Shown here: positions 1 through 6,289 of the stretch, in pieces | Position numbering within the stretch: position 1 is the first letter of the stretch | How the letters are laid out: each line of letters starts with the position of its first letter | Origin: Alphaproteobacteria bacterium | Lineage (GTDB): Bacteria; Pseudomonadota; Alphaproteobacteria; Rs-D84 | Direction of reading: 5' to 3' | Assembly: GCA_017642625.1 (NCBI GenBank) | Contig: JAGCOQ010000051.1 | Coordinates: forward strand, 1-6,309 | DNA length: 6,309 nucleotides | Made by a program: the position numbers and the translations under genes | Notes under the pieces: generated by a model | Told to the model about the DNA's origin: nothing | The model's input: the letters and a program-made list of their open reading frames with translations, nothing else | Databases searched by the model: none

Positions 1-50
1 CGCGAGTCCGCAACACGACTGTCACTAGAATTACAATATGGGCATCTCAT
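1..50 (-). CDS. nrdR: Transcriptional repressor NrdR, N-terminal fragment (cut by window edge)
   Basis: On the minus strand an ATG at 50-48 opens a frame reading MRCPYCNSSDSRVADS before the left edge cuts the 17th codon (CG.). This matches the highly conserved NrdR N-terminus (M-x-C-P-x-C, then a D-S/T-x-V-x-D-S-R motif). Cys3 and Cys6 would be the first half of the zinc ribbon; the second Cys pair and the ATP-cone domain lie outside the window. In known members NrdR senses ATP/dATP and represses ribonucleotide reductase genes in the cytoplasm. No clear Shine-Dalgarno stretch precedes the ATG, but the family motif begins exactly there, which fixes the start. It is transcribed divergently from the methyltransferase gene. 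Only 16 residues are visible, so the call rests on the motif match alone. Confidence 0.85.
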   Translation of the reverse strand, partial: MRCPYCNSSDSRVADS

Positions 51-88
51 GATTAACATAAAGGTAGCAATCAAAAGCCCCGCGCGCA

Positions 89-116
89 AGTATATTTTGC
101 ATTTTTGGCGCATCAA
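89..116 (-). promoter_or_regulatory. Probable promoter of nrdR
   Basis: Reading the minus strand, TTGATG (116-111) and TATACT (94-89) are separated by 16 bases. They match the sigma-70 type consensus at 4 of 6 and 5 of 6 positions. Transcription would begin near position 82, leaving a leader of about 30 bases before the nrdR ATG at 50. The -35 box lies largely in the loop between the arms of the TGCATTTTT inverted repeat. This is a consensus match by eye only. Confidence 0.5.
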
Positions 117-131
117 AAAAATGCATTTTTT
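98..131. repeat. AT-rich inverted repeat and palindrome in the nrdR/ccrM intergenic region
   Basis: TGCATTTTT at 98-106 is repeated directly at 122-130 and also occurs inverted as AAAAATGCA at 117-125. The right-hand copy is part of a perfect 16-base palindrome, AAAAAATGCATTTTTT (116-131). The 9-bp arms flank a 10-base loop that contains most of the proposed nrdR -35 box. This could be an operator for a dimeric regulator. An AT-rich hairpin, or chance in A/T-rich DNA, is the alternative. Confidence 0.5.
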
Positions 132-228
132 ATAAAAATCAAGACATTTATTTTACTTCCCCCACTTGCACACCGCTTTTTAATAACCCTGAAATATGAT
201 AAAATAATGGGTATAGGAAGTCTTTTGC

Positions 229-238
229 GAGAGAGAGA
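229..238 (+). promoter_or_regulatory. Purine (GA)5 tract serving as likely ribosome binding region of ccrM
   Basis: Five consecutive GA units directly abut the ccrM ATG at 239. The only better Shine-Dalgarno-like string, AGGAAG at 215-220, ends 18 bases upstream, too far for normal use. No in-frame start exists upstream before the TAA at 200-202, so ATG 239 stands. Initiation is probably helped by the GAGAG core within this tract, implying a weak or atypical site. Confidence 0.4.
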
Positions 239-1339
239 ATGGACAAATATCTGAACAAGATTTTGACCGGTGATTGTATTGAGTTGATGCGCGGTATACC
301 CGACGCGTCTGTTGATGCTGTGTTTGCCGACTCTCCGTATAACTTGCAACTGGGCGAAAAGACATTGTATCGTCCCGAAGATCAAACTGCTGCACGTGCG
401 GTTCGCGACGATTGGGATTCTTTTGCTGATTCAAAAGAATATGATGATTTTACAAGACGTTGGGTTGCCGAATGCAAGCGCGTTTTAAAACCAGACGGCG
501 CATTCTGGACAATCGGCAGTTATCATAACATTTTCCGCATCGGCGCAATTTTACAAGATTTAGGATTTTGGATTCTGAACGACATTGTTTGGGTAAAAAC
601 GAATCCTATGCCAAACTTCCGCGGGACACGATTTACAAATGCCCATGAAACTTTGATTTGGGCGACCCCGCGCAAGACGGGTAAATATACCTTTAATTAC
701 GAAACAATGAAGAAATTAAACGGCGGCAAACAGATGCGGTCCGATTGGGCAATGAATATCTGTCTGGGCGAAGAACGTATCAAGGGTGCCGACGGTAAAA
801 GTTTGCACAACACACAAAAGCCGATGGAATTATTGCGCCGTGTAATTTTGGCTTCGACAAAGCCTGGCGACATTATTTTGGATCCATTTGTGGGTTCGGG
901 AACAACGGCGGCGGTGGCGCGCGAATTGGGACGCAACTTTATCGCCATGGATCGTGAACCAACATATGTATCTGCGGCACGCGACCGCGTTGCGAACATT
1001 ACACCGATTGATTTGTCAGATATAGAAGTTTCTGCACCGAAACGCGCAGAACCGCGTATCGCATTCCGCGAATTGATTGATGCGGGGTTGCTGTATGTCG
1101 GACAAACATTGGTCAGCCCGCGTGGCGAACGCGTCATGATTACCCACGATGCCCAGTTGGCACACACCTTGTATGGCAAGGCATCAATTCACGTCATGGC
1201 GGCACGTTTGCAACACAGTGTCAGTTTTAATGGTTGGGATTACTGGTCGGCAATAAAGCGCGACGGTTCATTGGTTCCAATTGACGAATTACGCAAATAC
1301 ATCCGCGACATAAAGCGCGACATAAAACAAGCCGCATAA
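239..1339 (+). CDS. ccrM: CcrM-type DNA adenine-N6 methyltransferase (GANTC-specific, beta class)
   Basis: The 366-residue product transfers a methyl group from S-adenosylmethionine to adenine N6, most likely in GANTC, as Caulobacter CcrM (358 residues) and M.HinfI do. Motif IV comes first (DSPYNL, residues 31-36) and the AdoMet-binding motif I later (DPFVGSGTT, 215-223); this order defines the beta class. Blocks shared with CcrM/HinfI enzymes include GSYHNIFRIG (93-102), GFWILNDIVW (109-118), NPMPNFRGTRF (122-132), NAHETLIWA (134-142) and TQKPMELL (192-199). The C-terminal DNA-contact domain typical of CcrM is present, with KRAEPR (268-273), SIH (317-319) and NGWDYW (331-336). No restriction endonuclease lies beside it, consistent with an orphan, cell-cycle type enzyme. 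Motif IV is DSPY rather than the usual DPPY. It ends 18 bases before a shared terminator. Target specificity is inferred from the family. Confidence 0.95.
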   Translation: MDKYLNKILTGDCIELMRGIPDASVDAVFADSPYNLQLGEKTLYRPEDQTAARAVRDDWDSFADSKEYDDFTRRWVAECKRVLKPDGAFWTIGSYHNIFRIGAILQDLGFWILNDIVWVKTNPMPNFRGTRFTNAHETLIWATPRKTGKYTFNYETMKKLNGGKQMRSDWAMNICLGEERIKGADGKSLHNTQKPMELLRRVILASTKPGDIILDPFVGSGTTAAVARELGRNFIAMDREPTYVSAARDRVANITPIDLSDIEVSAPKRAEPRIAFRELIDAGLLYVGQTLVSPRGERVMITHDAQLAHTLYGKASIHVMAARLQHSVSFNGWDYWSAIKRDGSLVPIDELRKYIRDIKRDIKQAA

Positions 1340-1357
1340 AAAAGTTAATAAAAAAAA

Positions 1358-1377
1358 CACCGCCCGATTGGGCGGTG
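1358..1377. terminator. Bidirectional rho-independent terminator between convergent genes
   Basis: A perfect 8-bp GC-rich stem, CACCGCCC (1358-1365) and GGGCGGTG (1370-1377), closes a GATT loop. On the minus strand it is followed by an uninterrupted run of T (the A-run at 1351-1357 read in complement), an ideal intrinsic terminator for the adhesin gene ending at 1403. On the plus strand it is followed by CTTATTTTC, an adequate though weaker T-tract for ccrM, which ends at 1339. Confidence 0.9.
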
Positions 1378-1402
1378 CTTATTTTCATAAACCAAAATCA
1401 AA

Positions 1403-4400
1403 TTAGAACAATTTGAATTTGTAGTTTGTTCCGGCGCGGAACGATACATCTGCATTAGATATACCAGCACCCGCATTAACGGACCATCTGTTCGACAATC
1501 CCATTGTTGCGCCAAACGCCGCAGCGGATTGACCGTTGAAGTATCCATACCCTGCACCAACCGATACTTCACCGCGTTCAACACCAGATACCGCGACCGA
1601 AGACAACGCAACGGCACCCGCGACACCGGCTGACAGATTCTTGTCCAAATCTTCGATACGTCTGTCGGTGTATGCATTTGATGCCGCCACCGCAGAATCG
1701 CGTACTTCGTTCAATTTGGAATCAGTATATGCGTTTGCTGTCGCCACTGCATTTGCCGCCGCGTATGCAACAGAACCTTCGGTATTCGCATCACCATTCA
1801 GCAATGATAACGCCGCTGTATTATCTGCAACTGCGCCATTCGCCAATGAATCAACCGCACTGGTCGCAAAGGTTTTGGCATTGTTTTCTGCTGTATCGGC
1901 ATAGCCCTTGGCTGTATTCTTCACAGAACCCGCCGTACCTTCTTCGCCCTTCAGTGTTGCGATATCGCTTTCGGTTGCACTGACCGCTGTATCCAACGCT
2001 GCCGCTGCCTCCGTCACAGATGCGCCTTCGTCAAAGTGGGCATACATTGATACCGAGTCGTCACCATCTGTACCCATTTTGGTCGCACCGCTTATCGCTG
2101 TATTGATTGCACCATCATCTGCCAAAGACGCTTCGATTCTCTCATCAACCGCATTGGCAACAACGCTACCATCACCAAACGCAGCTTCAACCGCTTCATT
2201 AACCACTGTGGTTATGCCAGCGGTAGTGGTGTAATCCGCCAACGCTGTTTCAATCGCACCATCGGTATAATCTTTGGCTGAACTAATTGCTTCGCCCTTG
2301 GCTGTCGCGATTGCGTCGGTCATATCAGACGTCGTGGTGTAATCCGCCAATGCATCACCAATTGCACTGTCAATTGCTGTATTCATATCAGTGGTTGTGG
2401 TGTAGTCCGCCAACGCTGTTTCAATCGCACCATCGGTATAATCTTTGGCTGAACTAATTGCTTCGCCTTTGGCTGTCGCGATTGCGTCGGTCATATCAGA
2501 CGTCGTGGTGTAATCCGCCAATGCATCACCAATTGCACTGTCAATTGCGGTGCTCATACCATCAGTCGTGGTATAACCAGCCAATGCGCTATTAATTGCA
2601 CCAGTGACATCGTCTGCGGTCTGATAACCTTTGCCATCAACATAATCCTTGGCCGCTGCCAACGCAGCATCGGCCTTGGTTGTGGCATCTTCGGCCGCAG
2701 CGCTTATCGCATCGTTGATTTCGCCATGAACAGCGGTAAAGGAATCTGCAACATCACCCTTGGCTGCATATGTATTGTCCAAATCCAACGCTGTAACCTT
2801 GGCATCCATTGCGCTATCAACATCACTTGCTGTCTGGTATCCCTTGCCATCAACATATGCCTTGGCATCTGTCAAAGCGGTATCTGCCGCGCCATATGTG
2901 TCATATGTATTAGATGCCGCCAAATCAACCAGCGCATCCGATATAGATTTTGACACAGAACCATCAGTACTTGCATCACCGTTCAATGTCGCAATACGTG
3001 TATCCAGTTCGGTCAACGCCTGGCCAACCGTCATATAATCATCACCAGTATTTTCTAACGAAACACTTGGTTTGATATATGTACCGGCATCCCATGCCAA
3101 CTTGCTATACAGGTTAGATTCGTTAATCAACTTGTCGCTGAACACGATATTGTCGCCATCTTTGACAACGCTGGTATAGTAATTGATACCATCAATGTTC
3201 AAATCGTTTGCCAACGTGGCTTCACCGATTGCCAATTCAACTTTGTCTTCGGTGCCATATCCAGCATTCGCCAACTTGATACCCTTGATGGTCGCGCCAC
3301 TTGTGCCACCAAATGTATCAACTTCGCCAGATGTCAAGTTCGCATCAACATACAAATCGCCGCCGGAAACCGAACCAGTAATTGTATCAATGCCACCGTT
3401 GCGCGCGTCAACCACACCGTCGTACAATGTTCCAGTGTAATTTGCGCCACTGGCCAAGACAACATTGTTGCCGGTTGATGAACCGTTGAATATGTTGCCT
3501 GTGCCAACCAAGTTCAATGTGTTGCCGGCATTACCAATCAACGAAGAACCCGATTTGAATTCAACATTGTTCAGATCTACAATCGCCGAGTTTGTCAGCG
3601 AAGAACCACTTTCAAACACGTCGCCCGTAAACGAAGCCGTACCAACATTCACAACTTCGGCACCATAATATGTCGGATCGGACACCATTGTTCCCATGTT
3701 ATTGATATTAACACCAATTCTGGAATCTGTGATATGCAGATTACCACCCAATTGGTTTGTAATCGCTTCGCCATCGGTCTTTTCCAAATTGATGTTATTC
3801 AATGCCAATGTTGAAGAACCATCAACAATCATATCATTTTCAAATACGATTTTGTTGGAATCCGTATCATTACCATTACCGGTAATTGTAAAATCAGCAT
3901 TTTGAATCACATTGTCCGCACCATCAAACGTTTCAGACGCCGCCGATGCAGTATATGTGATTTCCTGGACTGTTTCATCGGTTGCATCAACCGCGGCATT
4001 AATACCACCGGCAACCCCAGACACCAACACTGTGCCGGTTCCATTGCCACCCGATGTCAATGTCAAACCAGTGTCACCATTGAACCATGCAAAGTTCACA
4101 TCCGCGTTAACTGTTGCGCCGGTGTTGGTGATGGCGATTTCCTTGCTGCCATATTGCACACCCGACAAATTCAACGCGTTTGCCAATTTATAGGTAATAT
4201 TTGCACCGGAATCCGCAGAATAAGTATCCGCCAGACCCGCGGTATAATCTATATCACCCTTGACCAGCGCACCATCCGCCAAGGTAATATTGGACGAATA
4301 ATCGTTGATTAAATTGTCAATGGAATTTAATGTCGCACCAGACGCAACTGTAACAGTCGAACCAGTCAAATCGGTGTTATTCAAGTGCAATTCACCAGCA

Positions 4401-6193
4401 CCTAAATCAACAGTTTGATTTTTAAGCGCCCCAAATATTTCAACAGTTCCATTTGGTGATGTCACAGAAGCATTCTTTCTTGTGAATGTACCATCATTTT
4501 CTTCGTAATAATCATACGAAATATCTTTATTGATGTTTATAGTACCGGCATCTCCATCAATCCCTCCACCCAAAGAAATCGTTCTTCCTTCGGCCGCCAC
4601 CAAATTCAAGGTTGATGCATTATAAATATCATTAGCTTCACCATCAGCAATATTGCCACTAAACATGACATCGCTATCTTTTGCAATCAAGTTTAATGTT
4701 GTTTTTTTCGTTTCACCTTTGTTGTGAGCATTATGAATAGCACCGCCTTGTCCGTTGGCTGTATTATTAACAAAACTTGAATCGACTATGCTTGCAACCA
4801 AAGAATAGTTATTGCCTGTATTAAACCAAATCGCACCACCATCGCCATCTGCCGAATTCCCGGAAAATGTCGCCCCAATTTCGGTAATTAAGTTTGCAGA
4901 AGCCGTATTAGCCAAAGCGCCCCCATTCGTGCCTGCGTGATTACCAGTGTATTCATTGCCAGTACCGGTATATGACACACTGTTTCCAAAGGCAACGGCA
5001 CCACCTGTGGCAGAACTGTCCCCTTGTGTACTATTTTCTATAAATTTAGAGTTTCTAATAACCGCCGGTCCGTCACTATTATTAACTATCATAACGACAC
5101 CGCCATCATTACCAATGGTTGTATTATTACTAAATGTCGAATCTTCAATAAGGGTCTTCCCCGATTTGCCGTATAAATACATATTACTTCTTGACGATGA
5201 CGTGTTGCCTGTGGCTGTAATACCACGCAAAGAAGACACAGCCCCCGTTGTGCCGGCACCTAACAGAAGTATACCGCCATCATTGTTAGTAAATGTTGAA
5301 TTTGTAATGTCTAAATTACCAGAACGATTCTCAACAACTTTTGCCCCAGAATTACCAGAAAACGTTGAATCGCTGATATTCAATCCCTTGGCATTTTTAG
5401 AATAAATAGAATTTCCTGTATTACCAGTAAACGTTGCATTTTTTACCGAACCCGCCACGGTGCCGCCGGTATCAACATAAATTGCACCACCCTCATTATT
5501 TGTAAACGACGCACCATCAACATCAATATTGCCCACAACATAAACAGCACCGCCATATTTATCAGAACGATTGTTCGCAAAAACAGCATCGTTGTTTATT
5601 GTTAAACCAGCCCCAGCATAAACGGCACCACCATAGGCCCCATCTAGTGTTCTTTTATCTCCACCATTATCTGACTCTAATACAAAATCTTCCCAACCTT
5701 CTTGTTTACGATATACATCTTTTACTTTCTGACCTGTTAATGCGCCATTCGCTACATTATCAGAAAATTCACCACCACTGATTGTCAAAGCGGCCGTACT
5801 ATAAACCGCGCCCCCTTTTGCTTCATCACCCGCCGCAATTGTCGACGTCACTTCATGGGTATATTGTTCAATATCTCCTTTAATATACTTACCTTCCGTA
5901 TCCTTTTGTAAAGTTCTATCCGTCGGAGATGTCCATAAATACGCATTCGTCTTAACAACAGGTTCTTCAGGAGTTCCAGTCCACTTTTCTGTATCAACCG
6001 ATATCGCTGTGACACTATTTCCAGTAAACGTTTGTCCCGTCAAAGTCGTTTCTTCATCCAAAATTAATCGTTCTGCCATTGCGGGCGCGGTTGCGATTAA
6101 TCCCAATGCGATTGCATTGCACAAAATACCGTGACGTAATACAGCGCGATACGCAGCAGTTAATGCTTTCAGTGTGGTTCTAGTTTGCTTCAT
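1403..6193 (-). CDS. Giant trimeric autotransporter adhesin with Pmp-like beta-helix head and YadA anchor
   Basis: This 1596-residue product is most likely a surface-exposed homotrimeric type Vc autotransporter. Residues 1-40 form an extended signal peptide (basic Lys2, Arg5, Lys9, Arg16, Arg20; hydrophobic 22-36; predicted cleavage after Ala-Met-Ala40). Residues 127-524 carry GGA(V/I)Y and FxxN repeats like chlamydial Pmp proteins. Residues about 536-1035 are Asn/Gly/Thr/Ser-rich with alternating hydrophobic residues, suggesting further beta-solenoid. Residues about 1050-1515 are Ala/Asp/Thr-rich, with heptad-like spacing and YTTT repeats, forming the stalk. Residues 1517-1596 are a YadA-type anchor of one helix and four strands ending in Phe, as outer-membrane assembly by BamA favours. 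No cysteine is seen after Cys25, as expected for a secreted fibre. The start is supported by a strong ribosome binding site. Adhesion is inferred from architecture; the ligand is unknown. Confidence 0.88.
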   Translation of the reverse strand: MKQTRTTLKALTAAYRAVLRHGILCNAIALGLIATAPAMAERLILDEETTLTGQTFTGNSVTAISVDTEKWTGTPEEPVVKTNAYLWTSPTDRTLQKDTEGKYIKGDIEQYTHEVTSTIAAGDEAKGGAVYSTAALTISGGEFSDNVANGALTGQKVKDVYRKQEGWEDFVLESDNGGDKRTLDGAYGGAVYAGAGLTINNDAVFANNRSDKYGGAVYVVGNIDVDGASFTNNEGGAIYVDTGGTVAGSVKNATFTGNTGNSIYSKNAKGLNISDSTFSGNSGAKVVENRSGNLDITNSTFTNNDGGILLLGAGTTGAVSSLRGITATGNTSSSRSNMYLYGKSGKTLIEDSTFSNNTTIGNDGGVVMIVNNSDGPAVIRNSKFIENSTQGDSSATGGAVAFGNSVSYTGTGNEYTGNHAGTNGGALANTASANLITEIGATFSGNSADGDGGAIWFNTGNNYSLVASIVDSSFVNNTANGQGGAIHNAHNKGETKKTTLNLIAKDSDVMFSGNIADGEANDIYNASTLNLVAAEGRTISLGGGIDGDAGTININKDISYDYYEENDGTFTRKNASVTSPNGTVEIFGALKNQTVDLGAGELHLNNTDLTGSTVTVASGATLNSIDNLINDYSSNITLADGALVKGDIDYTAGLADTYSADSGANITYKLANALNLSGVQYGSKEIAITNTGATVNADVNFAWFNGDTGLTLTSGGNGTGTVLVSGVAGGINAAVDATDETVQEITYTASAASETFDGADNVIQNADFTITGNGNDTDSNKIVFENDMIVDGSSTLALNNINLEKTDGEAITNQLGGNLHITDSRIGVNINNMGTMVSDPTYYGAEVVNVGTASFTGDVFESGSSLTNSAIVDLNNVEFKSGSSLIGNAGNTLNLVGTGNIFNGSSTGNNVVLASGANYTGTLYDGVVDARNGGIDTITGSVSGGDLYVDANLTSGEVDTFGGTSGATIKGIKLANAGYGTEDKVELAIGEATLANDLNIDGINYYTSVVKDGDNIVFSDKLINESNLYSKLAWDAGTYIKPSVSLENTGDDYMTVGQALTELDTRIATLNGDASTDGSVSKSISDALVDLAASNTYDTYGAADTALTDAKAYVDGKGYQTASDVDSAMDAKVTALDLDNTYAAKGDVADSFTAVHGEINDAISAAAEDATTKADAALAAAKDYVDGKGYQTADDVTGAINSALAGYTTTDGMSTAIDSAIGDALADYTTTSDMTDAIATAKGEAISSAKDYTDGAIETALADYTTTTDMNTAIDSAIGDALADYTTTSDMTDAIATAKGEAISSAKDYTDGAIETALADYTTTAGITTVVNEAVEAAFGDGSVVANAVDERIEASLADDGAINTAISGATKMGTDGDDSVSMYAHFDEGASVTEAAAALDTAVSATESDIATLKGEEGTAGSVKNTAKGYADTAENNAKTFATSAVDSLANGAVADNTAALSLLNGDANTEGSVAYAAANAVATANAYTDSKLNEVRDSAVAASNAYTDRRIEDLDKNLSAGVAGAVALSSVAVSGVERGEVSVGAGYGYFNGQSAAAFGATMGLSNRWSVNAGAGISNADVSFRAGTNYKFKLF
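1406..1645 (-). other. YadA-like C-terminal membrane anchor domain
   Basis: Residues 1517-1596 begin with a small-residue helix (LSAGVAGAVALSSVAV, 1520-1535) preceded by YTDRRIEDLD (1508-1517), the usual lead-in to YadA anchors. Four amphipathic segments follow: GEVSVGAGYGYFNGQ, SAAAFGATMGLSN, RWSVNAGAGIS and ADVSFRAGTNYKFKLF. In known trimeric autotransporters three such chains build one 12-stranded barrel through which the passenger exits, so this domain implies a trimer. The match to the family pattern is clear by eye along its full length. Confidence 0.9.
2226..2548 (-). repeat. 171-bp near-identical tandem duplication in the stalk
   Basis: Positions 2226-2377 and 2397-2548 align at a 171-base offset over 152 bases with two mismatches (gtaatcc/gtagtcc and gccctt/gccttt), both silent on the coding strand. 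The unit encodes 57 residues, so the frame is preserved. Each protein copy carries two YTTT motifs (Tyr1228/Tyr1264 and Tyr1285/Tyr1321), a TDAIATAKGEAISSAKDYTDG segment and an IETALADYTTT segment. A further diverged unit begins at YTTT 1207. The duplication lengthens the coiled-coil stalk. Silent-only differences suggest it is recent or maintained by gene conversion. Confidence 0.95.
2606..2857 (-). repeat. Two copies of a YVDGKGYQTA-x-DV stalk module
   Basis: Residues 1113-1125 (DNA 2857-2819) and 1184-1196 (DNA 2644-2606) both read YVDGKGYQTA-S/D-DV and lie 71 residues apart. Each is preceded by an Ala-rich helix ending in DAKA or AAKD. The short Gly-containing motif probably forms a kink or trimeric turn between coiled-coil segments. 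Similar modular patterns occur in trimeric adhesins and phage tail fibres; this comparison is from memory of the families, not a search. Confidence 0.7.
4622..5815 (-). repeat. Pmp-like GGA(V/I)Y / FxxN repeat array (predicted beta-helix head)
   Basis: The head alternates two motifs. GGA-type motifs begin at residues 127, 188, 214, 235, 397, 424, 452 and 483, with degenerate forms GGIL (306), GGVV (364), NSIY (261) and NDIY (521). FxxN motifs begin at 143 (FSDN), 205 (FANN), 230 (FTNN), 255 (FTGN), 278 (FSGN), 301 (FTNN), 354 (FSNN), 384 (FIEN), 443 (FSGN), 474 (FVNN) and 511 (FSGN). This pairing is diagnostic of the polymorphic outer membrane protein repeat, predicted to build a right-handed parallel beta-helix. 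Spacing is about 20-32 residues except for a charged insertion between 147 and 187. In chlamydiae these motifs are linked to adhesion; the target here is unknown. Confidence 0.85.
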
Positions 6194-6200
6194 GGTGAAC

Positions 6201-6209
6201 TCTCCTTTT
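6201..6209 (-). promoter_or_regulatory. Strong ribosome binding site of the adhesin gene
   Basis: Read on the minus strand, AAAAGGAGA lies seven bases (GTTCACC) upstream of the ATG at 6193. It is a near-perfect Shine-Dalgarno sequence at ideal spacing. It fixes this ATG as the start, and the basic-plus-hydrophobic signal peptide that follows agrees. Confidence 0.85.
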
Positions 6210-6261
6210 CTTTCCGCGTTAATGGTAGAAAAGTAATTTTACTATTGCAAGTTTTTTTATG

Positions 6262-6289
6262 TTTATATAACGCACCACGCGTAATGCAA
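6262..6289 (-). promoter_or_regulatory. Candidate promoter of the adhesin gene
   Basis: On the minus strand TTGCAT (6289-6284) and TATAAA (6267-6262) are 16 bases apart. The -10 element matches the sigma-70 consensus at 5 of 6 positions and the -35 at 3 of 6. Transcription would start near 6255, giving a leader of about 60 bases. A second candidate, TTGCAA (6250-6245) with TACCAT (6227-6222) at 17-base spacing, would give a leader of about 20 bases. The sequence alone does not decide between them. Confidence 0.45.

Noticed and set aside
1..135. Plus-strand frame open from the left edge to a TAA at 133-135 (44 codons)
   Set aside because: It shows no recognisable family pattern, and the opposite strand of positions 1-50 encodes a clear NrdR N-terminus with its promoter behind it.
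51..238. CtrA (TTAA-N7-TTAA) or NrdR box upstream of ccrM/nrdR
   Set aside because: TTAA occurs at 53-56 and 180-183, but neither has a partner at the right spacing. No 16-base NrdR box pattern was found. No convincing ccrM promoter could be assigned: TTGCAC at 166-171 and TATGAT at 195-200 are 23 bases apart.
207..254. Short plus-strand frame (ATG 207 to TGA 252-254, 15 codons) overlapping the ccrM start out of frame
   Set aside because: It could be a leader peptide but has no good ribosome binding site, and no other sign supports it. A chance ATG is more likely.
697..1179. 160-codon minus-strand frame opposite ccrM
   Set aside because: It lies wholly antisense to conserved CcrM domain coding, has no recognised motif and is best explained as a shadow frame.
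2226..2548. Repeat array considered as CRISPR or a mobile-element trace
   Set aside because: There are only two long units, in frame within a protein, with no spacers and no transposase or inverted termini nearby. It is a coding tandem duplication.
1536..5781. Many plus-strand open frames of 60-152 codons inside the adhesin gene
   Set aside because: They are antisense shadows of a low-complexity, repeat-rich coding region. They lack family motifs and consistent ribosome binding sites, and the minus frame is one continuous 1596-codon protein with coherent domains.
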